Source of the DNA: a bacterium
GTDB taxonomy: Bacteria > SZUA-182 > DTGQ01
Length of the DNA: 59,668 bases
Assembly (NCBI GenBank): GCA_040755755.1
Contig: JBFLZW010000060.1
Coordinates: 1 to 59,668 of the forward strand
Direction: 5' to 3'
Below are positions 7,911 through 17,391 of this stretch, one piece after another. The position numbers were made by a program, and so were the translations under genes. The notes under the pieces were generated by a model. That model had not been told where the DNA came from. It saw nothing but the letters and a program-made list of their open reading frames with translations, and did no database searches. How positions within the stretch are numbered: position 1 is the stretch's first letter; each line of letters starts with the position of its first letter.

Positions 7911-10030
7911 TATTCAACCTCCCTCTCCAGGTCCTCAAGTTCATCCAGGATATCGTCAAGAACGGGATGGTCAGGGTCAACCTTCTCACAATTCTGATAT
8001 AAGTCCCGCAGAAAGAAGATCTTCTTTTCCCGGCTAAGGGGTGCATTATCGAATTCATCGAGAACCGTGTCAACGAAGTCAAAAAATACTTCTTCTATTT
8101 CTTCATTCTGGGCACTGGCGGCAATAGCGGCCGCTTTTTTCACATTTCCCTTGCCAAGCGCCCTGGCCATCTCATTCACAAGGTGCTGGGACTCCATCTC
8201 GCGGAGTCCGGTCCTGGCGAATTCGTTATCCGGATTCAGGTCCAAAGCCTTCCTGCAGATGCGCTCTACGTCCTGGGCCTTGATCAATCCTTTCGCATGC
8301 AGGGTATTTGCCTTGTAACTCATGATATAGGAGGCCATATCCAGAATCTCCCTGGATTTGATATGACGGACCAGAATCTGCATCACCTCGTCCAGGGCAA
8401 CCAGTTCTTCCGGCTCGGCCTCGATCTTCTGTGCCAGTTGGATAATCTCTTTTTCGTACTCTTGAAACCGCTGAATCAGGGGAATGGCCTGAGTGAAATA
8501 TTTCTTCAGATTGGTGGTCTCTCCCTTGTGCAGCTTCTTCATACCCAGCCGGAAAAAAATCTTCTGCCGACAGTAGCCGATAAATTCATTCTCTTCCTGG
8601 GCAGGCAGTGCGGCCATAGCCTCCTCAAGTCTCCCCTGATGCAGCAGCAGGTAACTCGACCGGGCTGAAGAGAACAATGCCCCCACCGTCCAGAACCGCT
8701 CATCCGTCTCCCATTCAGATCGCACCTCGCGCAGCCTTTCGAGAACGAGGGGGGATAAGCCAAAGTGCCCGGCAAAATCCGGAGTGCACAGGATTTCAGC
8801 CAGGGATGGCTCCTTGTGTGCAGCCTCATGGAGAAAGGTAATGGATTGCCGCTCCAACTCCCAGTGACTCAGTATCTCTTTCAGCCCTTCCTCGCCCTGA
8901 CTGGTTTTATAGTGCTGGATCAGTTGCTCAAGTTTGTCCTGGAGGTCGCCGGTCATCTGCCTGCGGTCATCATCATCGGCGGCAGGCGGCCCGGATGGAA
9001 GCTGATATTTTGGGTTATAGATGACCGTCAGCCAGAAAGTAATGGCCTGCGGCAGGTACTCAGCAGCGGTTTCAGCCAGCCGGAAATAGACCTTGGCCAG
9101 AAAAAAGGGTAAAAAATCCTCATACCCTCCCTGAGACTGCAGGGAGAGAAGAAAGTCCAGCATGGCTTTGAAATTTCCCTGTGTCCAGAGGTGTTCGAGG
9201 TGTTCCAGGCTCATGGACCTGACACTCGCTCGAACCAGAGGGTCAGGACAGCACGAGAGGAGATCGACCGCCTCCTGATAGGCAGCATCGAATCCCCCTT
9301 CAATCCGTGATCTGCCGCGGAGATCGCACAGGGCTATTTCAAGGAGATGCTGCTTCTGCCGCGCTAATTCCGGTGTGTCCTGACTGATCGACTCCCATTG
9401 CCTGAGGGCCTTGCTGTATTGTCCGGTCCTGGCCAGAGCATACCCTGCATAATAGCGAGCTTCGGGCTCCTGTGAGGAGGTTGACTCGAGAAATCTGACT
9501 GCCTCGGCATATGCGCCCTGCTTCACCAGACAGATGCCGATGCGGTGCCTGGCTTCAGGATTCTCCTCCAGCTCCATGACCTCCCGGTACCGCTCTATGG
9601 CCTCGGCGTAGCGATGATCGGCCTCGGCCTGATAGCCGGGTGCAAGAGTCGGTTTGGGTATTTTGCCCAGCAGCCTGGTTACGACCGCCCGGATTTCCTT
9701 ATTGTCCCAGGCTTCAAGGGAGCGATGAAAAACCTTGAGCGCTTCTCTGAGCTTTTTCTCCCGTTCGAGCTGATACCCCTCTCTCACCAGGTCCTGGGCC
9801 CTGGCCATTCTCTGTGCATTCTCCTCGCAGATATGGATCCGCCTTTGAACCTCTTCCGATGGCCAGATCTGATATGCCTGCCCAAAATGGTGTTTGGCCG
9901 ACCCGAATTTTTCTTTTTGAAAAAGTTTTTCCGCTTTTTCCAGAAGTTCCTGATATTTTTTCCTGCTTTCACGATTATCAGGAAATCCCTGGCCGGATTC
10001 AGTTTCTTTGCGTTGAAGATTTTGTTTCAT
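7910..10030 (-). CDS. large TPR-repeat protein of the Hsp70 operon
   Basis: A 706-aa soluble protein with no signal peptide or membrane segment. Helical pairs of TPR type occur from about residue 30 (YQELLEKAEKLFQKEKFGSAKHHFGQAY) through about 230 (RYAEAIERYREVMELEENP, YAEAVRFLESTSSQEPEA, YSKALRQWESISQ) and again near 590-620 (CRKALDLNPDNEFARTGL). The middle is less regular alpha-solenoid. The acidic C-terminus ends in DDILDELEDLEREVE. An AAAGGA site precedes the ATG at 10030. TPR proteins often bind Hsp70 tails or recruit clients. Its place between the LysM protein and the J-like gene suggests a scaffold, but no partner can be proven from sequence. Confidence 0.85.
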   Translation of the reverse strand: MKQNLQRKETESGQGFPDNRESRKKYQELLEKAEKLFQKEKFGSAKHHFGQAYQIWPSEEVQRRIHICEENAQRMARAQDLVREGYQLEREKKLREALKVFHRSLEAWDNKEIRAVVTRLLGKIPKPTLAPGYQAEADHRYAEAIERYREVMELEENPEARHRIGICLVKQGAYAEAVRFLESTSSQEPEARYYAGYALARTGQYSKALRQWESISQDTPELARQKQHLLEIALCDLRGRSRIEGGFDAAYQEAVDLLSCCPDPLVRASVRSMSLEHLEHLWTQGNFKAMLDFLLSLQSQGGYEDFLPFFLAKVYFRLAETAAEYLPQAITFWLTVIYNPKYQLPSGPPAADDDDRRQMTGDLQDKLEQLIQHYKTSQGEEGLKEILSHWELERQSITFLHEAAHKEPSLAEILCTPDFAGHFGLSPLVLERLREVRSEWETDERFWTVGALFSSARSSYLLLHQGRLEEAMAALPAQEENEFIGYCRQKIFFRLGMKKLHKGETTNLKKYFTQAIPLIQRFQEYEKEIIQLAQKIEAEPEELVALDEVMQILVRHIKSREILDMASYIMSYKANTLHAKGLIKAQDVERICRKALDLNPDNEFARTGLREMESQHLVNEMARALGKGNVKKAAAIAASAQNEEIEEVFFDFVDTVLDEFDNAPLSREKKIFFLRDLYQNCEKVDPDHPVLDDILDELEDLEREVE

Positions 10031-10054
10031 ATTGATTTTCCTTTATTTTAAAAA

Positions 10055-10120
10055 TAGAAGCCAGGAGACAGAAGTCAGGAGTAAGAATAACGGCTCTTTT
10101 TTCCTGACTCCTGTCCTTTA
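10055..10120. repeat. GTCAGGAGT-type repeat between the TPR and LysM genes
   Basis: A copy of the GAAGTCAGGAGT unit (10055-10087) faces an inverted partner (10097-10115, CCTGACTCCTGTC). The repeat begins within about 5 nt of the LysM gene stop codon. It belongs to the same family as 7049-7169. Confidence 0.6.
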
Positions 10121-11086
10121 AAGATCAGGCAGCGGAATTTTAATCTTCTGACCAGGTTCAAGGCGAAGCTGAGAATTCAGGCTCTCGATCCTGGAATACT
10201 GATCGTCAGTCCGGAAAAATTTTCTGGATAAGGTTTCCGGAGTATCTCCAGCCTGGACCTGGTACCACAAAAAAGCGAGCGAGCCATGCCGCTCGACAGA
10301 CCGGCTAAAGACAATGGCTGCATCCTTTGGATTTTCCAATACCTTGAGCCGCTGGCCGCCTTTTATCTCGAAGACGCTCACTTGCGGATTCATGGCCAGA
10401 AGCACCGGATAATAACGACCGCGCCCGTAGAACCTGTCTGCAATCGACCACAGGGTATCCTGGTCTGTGGCTTCATACCAGAAAAACGGGGCTTCCTTCG
10501 GCCTGGAGGCCCTGTCCTTGCGGGGGGCAGGGTGCCTGCCGGCAGTCCGGTCCGGCATGGAGGCTACGGGACGGACGGCTTTGGGGACCGGCACGGGCTT
10601 CGCCTCCTGCGCTTTCGGCTCAGGCTGTGCTTTATGCTCAGGGCTCTTGCCCGTGTCAGGCGATTCCCTGCCGATATCCTCGTGCGAAGGAGCTCCGAGC
10701 GTCATCGCTTCTTGCGCCGCTTCCTTTCCCGGCTCTTTCGCAGGCGCTTTCGCTTTTTCCGACTCGATCTTCTTCATCAGAGCCAGCATGGTCTGGTTAA
10801 CATATTCCAGCCTGCTTTGATTATCCGCCAGGGTCCTGACAATCCGGAAGTTCTGGTAGAACATCCATCCCAGGCCCATGAGAAGGATAACGACTGCCGT
10901 TAATCCCAGCCACCATATCCTCCTGCTCCCTTGCGGGCTGACAGCTCTGACTGCTGTTTCCTGATGCTCCGGCAGTGCATCCAGAACCTGGAAACAGGTC
11001 AAATCCGCATTGCACTGAGGACATTGCTGCTCATCCATTGGGATCTGCTCTTTCTCGCAGATCGGGCAGCGCTGAACCTGTTGCAT
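10118..11086 (-). CDS. membrane-anchored zinc-ribbon / LysM protein
   Basis: A 322-aa protein. An N-terminal zinc ribbon has Cys7, Cys10, Cys22 and Cys25. One membrane helix lies at about 57-77, preceded by Arg-Arg, so the N-terminus should be cytoplasmic. A short helical segment and an Ala/Pro/Lys-rich linker (110-200) follow, then two LysM-type domains (about 203-250 and 274-318) that would lie in the periplasm and bind peptidoglycan or a glycan. It starts 2 nt after the Hsp70 stop codon. Its zinc ribbon has the same spacing class as the one inside the Hsp70, which suggests a related contact surface. Role inferred: anchor of the chaperone to the envelope. No family-level function is known to me. 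Confidence 0.85.
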   Translation of the reverse strand: MQQVQRCPICEKEQIPMDEQQCPQCNADLTCFQVLDALPEHQETAVRAVSPQGSRRIWWLGLTAVVILLMGLGWMFYQNFRIVRTLADNQSRLEYVNQTMLALMKKIESEKAKAPAKEPGKEAAQEAMTLGAPSHEDIGRESPDTGKSPEHKAQPEPKAQEAKPVPVPKAVRPVASMPDRTAGRHPAPRKDRASRPKEAPFFWYEATDQDTLWSIADRFYGRGRYYPVLLAMNPQVSVFEIKGGQRLKVLENPKDAAIVFSRSVERHGSLAFLWYQVQAGDTPETLSRKFFRTDDQYSRIESLNSQLRLEPGQKIKIPLPDL

Positions 11087-11088
11087 TC

Positions 11089-13455
11089 CTATTTGGCTAT
11101 TCCTTTCTCCACTTTTATTCTCTGGGTTCTCTCAAGCTCTGCGATTTCCTCAACCTCCGGCATGATTTCATCGACCAGGCTCTTGAATTTCGTAAAATCG
11201 GATTTTTCCAGACAGGTGTGCATATTATCCAGATAGGTGCCAATACGCTCAGCCTTTGGAGAGTTATGCTGCCGGTAATAGCTGTAGGCTCTTTCCAGCT
11301 CCATGAAAATCACAGCCAGACGATGTTTGCTCACTTCGTCGCTCAATTCCTTCGTCAGAGCAACGGTTTCCTCATAGCTGCCTTCCTGGTCGCTTTTTTC
11401 AAGCTTTTGGAGTACCTTTTCCACCGGCTCGATTTCCTTCGGATTCATGAAAATGCGGCAATTATTCAGCATGGCTTTGGCATAATTAATGGTTCCCCAG
11501 GGCGATTCATCGTGCTCCAGCATCTTATTGGCCTTATCCAGCTTCTGCCTGGCCCGCTCGTACCTGTCCTCTTTGACCTCGCCGGTCTCAGGATCGACAA
11601 TCTGGTTAATGTCCTGAATAATGCCCACTGAGCGATGAATAAGGTCGTGAACCGCAAAAAACTGATGTTCTTTGGCATTAGCATGGCGTATGGTTTCTTC
11701 CAGGGACAGAAAGAGCTTTTCATCGGCTTTCCCGCGGGAGAGTGTCCGGGATATCTGGATATGCGGCTGGTCTTTCATCCTGGCCGATACTTCGATGATA
11801 TTATTTTCATCTATCCGGAAATCGCAGATTATCTCCGGCCTGGCATCTTTTTTCCTCTCCCCTTCTGCTTTTGCTTCCGCTTCGGATTCTTCGCCGATGC
11901 CAAGCCATAGGTCGCCGATGGATTCTTCCACCTCATTCACCATGTTGAAGAATTTCAGGTGAACCAGTTTTTGCTCCGGGTCAACCAACTGAAAGATTTC
12001 GGTTTTCTCTACAGGCAACGGCGTATTTTTGGCCACCAGGAGATAGCGGGGATTATTTTCCAGGTGGATGTAGTAATCATGCGCTGCTGAATGGACGATT
12101 TCAACCACGCCGGTTTCCATCAGGTATTTATCCAGATCGAATCCACATTTTTTGCAGGTCCTGTCAGCCTGCGACACTTCTTTTCCACACTCCGGGCACT
12201 CGTAGCTTTCCGACAGCCGGTGAGAGAGGATCGCCGCACCTTCGGCTACTGACAGCATGGGTTTTTTGTGAATCATGACCTTATCGGCCCCGAATCTTTC
12301 CGCTACCTTTCTCTGCACCAGCGGGATGCAGGATGATCCGCCGACCAGGAGGACCTTGTCAATCATCTGCGGAGTAAAGTGGAGCCCCTCAAGGATACCC
12401 TCCATGAGCTGAACGCTTCTCTCGACCAGGGGCTGAATCAGGGCTTCAAACTCCTGCCGAGTAATTTCCACCTCGACATTCAGGATGTTTCCCTCCTCGT
12501 CCTTCAGGATACCCAGAATATCGAAGAAGGCAGTTTCCTTTTCACTCAGTTGGATTTTCGCCCTCTCAACCTTTTCCCGCAGCTCGCCCAGAAAACGGTT
12601 TTTCGTATCCGAGGGGAGCTTTTGGATCAATTCCTTTACATTCACTCCGGGATAATTCCTTTCGATCAGGCCAAAGACATGCCCCATCAGCAGGTTGTCA
12701 ATATCATTGCCGCCAAGCCACATGTCCCCGCCCTTGGCCTGCTCGATGAACTGCCCTTCGACCATGGTCAGGACCGAAATGTCGAAGGTCCCGCCTCCGA
12801 AATCATAGACCAGGATGGTATTGATGTTCTTGTCACGGGTCTGATCGACACCAAAGGAAATGGCGGCGGATGTCGGCTCCGGCAGGAGCCGCTGCACCTT
12901 GAAGCCAGCCTGGGCCGCTGCTGTTCTGGTGCCGTGCTTTTGCTTGTCGTCGAAATATGAGGGGACGGTAATGACTGCGTGCGTTACCTTTTCGCCCAGC
13001 TCTTTTTCAGCATCTTCCTTGATTTTTTTCAGGATCAGGGCTGAAATGTACTCAGGCGTATGTTCTTTTCCATTCAACATTACAGCGATGCTCTGCTCGG
13101 TGCCGGTCGAAAGGGGCCTGATCCGATAGCTGACCTTATGCTCTCTGATAATTTTCTGTACTTCTTCATTGGTGAAGCTTCGCCCGATGATGCGCTTGAT
13201 GGACACAATGGTATTTTCAGGATCCTGCTTCATCCAGGCCAGGGCATCCCGGCCGACAATATAGTTCTTCTCCCTCTGGGTAACACATGAAGGAGTGAGC
13301 TCTTCCTGCTCGGCATTCTTGAGGATTTCAGTGTGAACCCGCTTGATTCCAAACACCGTGTTGGTTGTGCCAAGATCAATCCCTATGGCCTTGCCGGGTT
13401 TCCCCTCATGTTTTGCCCTGCCAAAAAGGGAGAAGGAATTTAATAAGCCACCCAT
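11089..13455 (-). CDS. Hsp70 (DnaK-type) chaperone with zinc ribbon at the interdomain linker
   Basis: A 788-aa Hsp70. The ATPase domain carries GIDLGTTN (25-32), a phosphate-2 motif DFGGGTFDIS (218-227) and the adenosine motif VGGSSCIPL (371-379). A four-Cys zinc ribbon (C420, C423, C434, C437) stands where canonical DnaK has its hydrophobic DVTPLSLG linker. The region after it (450-575) is a reduced substrate-binding beta-like domain, and 580-788 is helical with coiled-coil character. It is longer than DnaK (about 640) and starts with a 20-residue extension. First gene of the five-gene operon, behind a sigma70-type promoter. It probably acts as a dedicated, not general, chaperone. Confidence 0.92.
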   Translation of the reverse strand: MGGLLNSFSLFGRAKHEGKPGKAIGIDLGTTNTVFGIKRVHTEILKNAEQEELTPSCVTQREKNYIVGRDALAWMKQDPENTIVSIKRIIGRSFTNEEVQKIIREHKVSYRIRPLSTGTEQSIAVMLNGKEHTPEYISALILKKIKEDAEKELGEKVTHAVITVPSYFDDKQKHGTRTAAAQAGFKVQRLLPEPTSAAISFGVDQTRDKNINTILVYDFGGGTFDISVLTMVEGQFIEQAKGGDMWLGGNDIDNLLMGHVFGLIERNYPGVNVKELIQKLPSDTKNRFLGELREKVERAKIQLSEKETAFFDILGILKDEEGNILNVEVEITRQEFEALIQPLVERSVQLMEGILEGLHFTPQMIDKVLLVGGSSCIPLVQRKVAERFGADKVMIHKKPMLSVAEGAAILSHRLSESYECPECGKEVSQADRTCKKCGFDLDKYLMETGVVEIVHSAAHDYYIHLENNPRYLLVAKNTPLPVEKTEIFQLVDPEQKLVHLKFFNMVNEVEESIGDLWLGIGEESEAEAKAEGERKKDARPEIICDFRIDENNIIEVSARMKDQPHIQISRTLSRGKADEKLFLSLEETIRHANAKEHQFFAVHDLIHRSVGIIQDINQIVDPETGEVKEDRYERARQKLDKANKMLEHDESPWGTINYAKAMLNNCRIFMNPKEIEPVEKVLQKLEKSDQEGSYEETVALTKELSDEVSKHRLAVIFMELERAYSYYRQHNSPKAERIGTYLDNMHTCLEKSDFTKFKSLVDEIMPEVEEIAELERTQRIKVEKGIAK

Positions 13456-13535
13456 TTTTTAATTTCCTCGCTTTTTTCTGCTCATTTTATTAGTTCTGTT
13501 TACTTTGAAACGCGATAGATTTGTACTGGATTTAT

Positions 13536-13563
13536 ATTATATCATAAAAGAAAGGATTTACAA
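13536..13563 (-). promoter_or_regulatory. sigma70-type promoter of the Hsp70 operon
   Basis: On the minus strand a TTGTAA box (13558-13563), a 16-nt spacer and a TATAAT box (13536-13541) lie about 80 nt before the Hsp70 start. I see no CIRCE element and no sigma32-like CCCCAT box, so heat-shock control of the usual type is not indicated. Confidence 0.6.
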
Positions 13564-13615
13564 ACCCCATAAGTTAAGGCCAGATGTTCCCCATCTTGGA
13601 TGAAAGCCTCCATAA

Positions 13616-13672
13616 CTCCCCTCCCCCTTGAGGGGGGATGCTGGGTGGGGGTGATGGTTATTCTTCACCTTC
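13616..13672. repeat. dispersed GGTGGGGGTGA intergenic repeat
   Basis: Bases 13643-13663 recur exactly, inverted, at 34930-34950. Shorter versions lie near 16985-17000. The repeat sits in the 286-nt gap between the Hsp70 operon and the sensor gene and includes a CCCCCTTGAGGGGGG palindrome (13623-13637). Its function is unknown. Confidence 0.6.
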
Positions 13673-13741
13673 CTCATCGAGAAAAGGAACATGGGGACAT
13701 CTGAGTTAAGGCCATTACGGAGAATATTGAGAAAATCTGTC

Positions 13742-16411
13742 TCACTGAAGCCTGCGTTCCGCGTAAATACCCAAAAGGCCCAGAGCCCCATCCCCGGAAC
13801 CGCGGACCGCCTGCAGGGAGAGCTCCAGCGAAATCTCCTGCCCTCCCTGAGCCAGATGCACCACCTTCCCCTCCCATCCTCCTTTCAGTGCCTGGCCGAT
13901 AATCTGATCAACGATATCCACCGAAAGGCCGGGGCCAAAGAGGAATTCAACCGGCTGCCCCATGAGCTCATCCATAGGGTAGCCAAGCCGCCGGCAAAAA
14001 GCGGCATTGGCCAGAATAATCCGTCCGGTCCGGTCGGTCAGGATTATGTATTCGGGCAGGGCATCCACCGCCATACGGAAAAAGGATGTTTCCCTCCGGA
14101 GATCATCCAGCTTTTTGGTCAGCCACTCTATCCGGCCCTTGAGGTCGCTCTCTGCCTGTTTGAATTGAACCATATCCCTGATTACCACCTGGATGACCTG
14201 ATGGTCCCCGCAAGCGACAATGTTGGCATGCAGGTCCACCGGGAACGATCCCCCCTCTTTTTGCCGGAAAAAGCTCTCGATCCGGCAGGTTTCACCCGCA
14301 GCCACCCGGTGTAAGAATTCCCGTATCCTGCGCTCCTCATCAGGGAGATGAAGCTTCCAGAAAGCATGATCGATCAACTCCTGATACGGATAGCCGGTGT
14401 ACTGAACGACCCGGTGATTCACTGCCTGAATTTTCCCTTCCAGGGTGCAGATAACGATCATGTCGCTCGCCTGGTCGAACAGGGTCTGGAACTCCTCCTT
14501 GAGAATCCGGGTTTCCTTTTCAATCGCATTCCGGACAATGAGCAGGGACAGGTCTTTTGCCAGGGCGGCTACCAGCTCCTGTTCCCTGTTCGTATACCCT
14601 GCCGGCCGGTCAGCCAGGCAGATTATGCCGATCACCTCCTGGTCTGAGATGATCGGCACTCCCAAAAAGGAGTGAAAGGAAAACCGGCCAAAGGAGAGGA
14701 CCGTGCGATTGGCTCCGCTTCCTGACCACGGCATGCCCCGGGAACTGGTATTGATGATCTGGGGTTTTCGCTGCCGCATAATGTCTCCCAAAACGCCGAC
14801 CGGACGAAATACCTGACAGCCTTTCTCATCCGCCGTTTGAACGGAAAGCCCCAGGCTGGCCAGGGGGACCAGGTTGCCATCCTTATCTTTCAGCAGGAAA
14901 AGACCAAAAGGACTGTCAGTCAGCTCCAGTGATTCCTCCAGGGAATATTCAGCCAGTTTTTTCAAATCCCGCTCAAGGAGCAACCCGGTTGAAACCCGGG
15001 CCAGCAAGACCAGCTTTTCATTCTGCCGGGTGATTTCTCCCTCCTTTCGTTTCTGCTGCGTTATATCCCGGATGATAGCCGTAAATATCCTGCCTCCGGC
15101 TGCCTTGCCCGTCGATGTAGACAAATGAACGGGAAATTCCTCTCCGCTCCTCCGTAAACCGAAGGTTTCAATGGGCTCTTCAGTGGAGACACCGGGCGCT
15201 TCAGTGGAGACACCATGCTCTCCAGCGGAGACAGCACCGGCAGGGCTTTCATCCACCATGCTCCGGATAAAAGCGTGTTTATAATCCCGGCGAAGCCTGT
15301 GAGGGATCAGCAGGCCCGCCTTCTGATTCAGTATCTCTCCACGCTTCCAGCCGAAGATCCGTTCCGCTCCCGTATTGAAGAAAAGTATCCTCCCTTCCTC
15401 ATCTATGGCCATCATCCCGTAGGCAGCCGATCGTGTCAAAATCCGGTAAATATCCACCTCTCTTTTCAATGACCTGATCTTCCGGCTGACTGAGGCCCTC
15501 ATCACCTGAAAGGCCGAAAATACCGATCCGATCTCATCATGCCCGACCTCGTCATGAGGGGTTTCACCATGAGGGATATCATTATAAGGGGTGTCGTCTC
15601 CGGAATTTTCCTCCCGGCTGAAGACCGCCATTCCTTCCGACAGATTTTCCAGCCGATCAATGATCGATGTTTTGGCAAAAACCAGCCAGATCAGCACCAT
15701 CAGGACTGTAAGACCAAGATTCAGCCACAGGAATCTCTCTCTGGCATGTTCCAGGAAAAGGGCCTGCGGCCGGACAGGAATGATAATCGAGATGGCCCCC
15801 AGAACAGGACCATCATTGACTTTATCATTATTGACCTTATCATCATGGCCCTGACCATGACACTGCAAACAGAATTCTCTGGCCCGGAGCGGTTTCAGAC
15901 AGCGAAGAGCTTTTTTCCCCTGAAACGATACCAGCTTGACGTATTCACCTTCTTCCCCCTGATCTTTATTCCGCTCGAAGACCGCTATCCCTTCCCGCTC
16001 AAAGGAGTCTGCCATGTTCTCTGGATTACGGGGATTACAGGCGACATAGCGAACACTCAGGGAAAGAGTTTTCTCAAGGATCCTTTCCATGCGCCCTGGC
16101 CGATGACCGATATGAGAATGAAAATTCCCTGCCGGTTCCTGAGACGCATTTTCAGAATGAGTCTCCATCCTCCCTTCTTCTTCCCCCGCCGCATCCATTG
16201 AACCCATTGAGCTCATTGAGCCCATCTCATACCAATTCTCATGCAGGCTCCGGGCCACCAATCGTGCTTTTTCTCTTGCTCCCTCTACCCTGGCCAGGTA
16301 TTCCCGGCGATACGTGAGGAAACTGACCACCAAAGACGCAGGCATAAAAACCATGATAATTATCAAACTGAACTTTTTGGTCAAACTCCATCGAACCGCT
16401 TGAGGTCGCAT
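13742..16411 (-). CDS. membrane heme-motif PAS/GAF sensor without output domain
   Basis: An 889-aa protein. Membrane helices are at about 14-33 and 228-246 and flank a periplasmic Tll0287-like (DUF3365) sensor region with a heme c motif CLQCH (C181, C184, H185). Cytoplasmic domains follow: PAS (320-460), GAF (about 475-650, GVPIISDQEVIGIICLADRP), PAS (about 660-770) and PAS (about 785-889). The protein stops at the end of the last PAS domain. No histidine kinase, GGDEF, EAL or methyl-accepting domain is present, and no such domain follows in another frame. Low-complexity inserts (SMSSMGSM, NNDKVND, PHDEVGHDE) are present. The ATG at 16411 follows GGAAGAG. It could sense redox state or a heme ligand and signal through a partner. 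Confidence 0.85.
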   Translation of the reverse strand: MRPQAVRWSLTKKFSLIIIMVFMPASLVVSFLTYRREYLARVEGAREKARLVARSLHENWYEMGSMSSMGSMDAAGEEEGRMETHSENASQEPAGNFHSHIGHRPGRMERILEKTLSLSVRYVACNPRNPENMADSFEREGIAVFERNKDQGEEGEYVKLVSFQGKKALRCLKPLRAREFCLQCHGQGHDDKVNNDKVNDGPVLGAISIIIPVRPQALFLEHARERFLWLNLGLTVLMVLIWLVFAKTSIIDRLENLSEGMAVFSREENSGDDTPYNDIPHGETPHDEVGHDEIGSVFSAFQVMRASVSRKIRSLKREVDIYRILTRSAAYGMMAIDEEGRILFFNTGAERIFGWKRGEILNQKAGLLIPHRLRRDYKHAFIRSMVDESPAGAVSAGEHGVSTEAPGVSTEEPIETFGLRRSGEEFPVHLSTSTGKAAGGRIFTAIIRDITQQKRKEGEITRQNEKLVLLARVSTGLLLERDLKKLAEYSLEESLELTDSPFGLFLLKDKDGNLVPLASLGLSVQTADEKGCQVFRPVGVLGDIMRQRKPQIINTSSRGMPWSGSGANRTVLSFGRFSFHSFLGVPIISDQEVIGIICLADRPAGYTNREQELVAALAKDLSLLIVRNAIEKETRILKEEFQTLFDQASDMIVICTLEGKIQAVNHRVVQYTGYPYQELIDHAFWKLHLPDEERRIREFLHRVAAGETCRIESFFRQKEGGSFPVDLHANIVACGDHQVIQVVIRDMVQFKQAESDLKGRIEWLTKKLDDLRRETSFFRMAVDALPEYIILTDRTGRIILANAAFCRRLGYPMDELMGQPVEFLFGPGLSVDIVDQIIGQALKGGWEGKVVHLAQGGQEISLELSLQAVRGSGDGALGLLGIYAERRLQ

Positions 16412-17220
16412 TCTCTTCCATTCCCTTGTTATATCGTAACTACTCAGGCACAAAGGGGCAAAGGCACAGAGGCACAAAGTTACCTTTGCCTCTTTGTGTC
16501 TATTTGCTGCTTAACTTCCCAGCTAAATCGCCCAGCATGCATTATATCTTCTTTGCCCCTTTGTGCGAATATATTTCACCTATCGGCTAATTCCCCGGTC
16601 GGAGGTTCAAAAGAAAATCGCTCATACTTGGTTGGATAGTTACCCCTCCTGTCTCCTGACGGCAGGTGAGACGGTTCACTGTCAAACACTGATCAGAGGC
16701 ATCTCGCAAGGGTGGGGCTGCTTTTTTGCCCCACCACTATCGCATGGGCAAACCATCGACCAGGGTAAAAAATCTTACCTCTATGAAACCCGGCCTCCCC
16801 TCCCCCAGGGGCCAATGTCATTAACTTAGGGGCGAATTTTTCTCCCTCGCCCCTCTTGAGGTTCAGGGGCGGACAGTTTTAATTTATCAGAGGCAGCCTC
16901 CTGTTGTTACACTATAAGGGAGCGAATGCTCCTCATAATCCATCCCTCCCCCTATTGAGGCAGGGAGCCCCTGTGGCAGGGGAGGTTAGGTGGGGGTGAA
17001 CAAAAACAAGTTCTTCCCCTCCCTTTAAGGGCAATATCTCTGATGTTAAGCTACTTACCAGGAAAGCCCCTCACCTGCCCCAGGTACTCCTGAAATTCCC
17101 CCGATGCCGGTAATTTAAGGATAGGTACAGCTCCATAGAACGTATGGACAAACCCGTAAAAGTTGCCGGTTCCTCATCTTCACGAGCCAACGTTTTCAAC
17201 AGGTTCGAAGCAAAATTTCC

Positions 17221-17236
17221 TGGCACGGGATTTGCT
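17221..17236 (+). promoter_or_regulatory. sigma54-like promoter site
   Basis: TGGCACGGGATTTGCT matches the sigma54 pattern TGGCACG-N4-TTGCW, with the GG and GC elements at the right spacing. The nearest downstream plus-strand gene starts 630 nt later, so it would drive a long leader or a small RNA. A chance match is possible. Confidence 0.4.
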
Positions 17237-17391
17237 TATTACCTCTGTAGTTCGAATCGGTCGCGCCTGGTGATTTCAAAAACCACAGCTCATGAGGCTC
17301 TGCCTCATTGTTCGGGGAAAAGAATAACCAGGAACAACTGATTCAGAGCGAACGTACTACCAATTTCATATTTTTTTACCTCCTTCGGCTA

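Noticed and set aside
13558-13791. Continuation of the PAS/GAF sensor into a kinase in another frame
   Set aside because: Frames after the stop show no H-box or ATPase motifs and soon run into repeats.
17144-17341. 65-codon open frame as a real gene
   Set aside because: No family signature, no good ribosome-binding site, and hairpins nearby; treated as chance.
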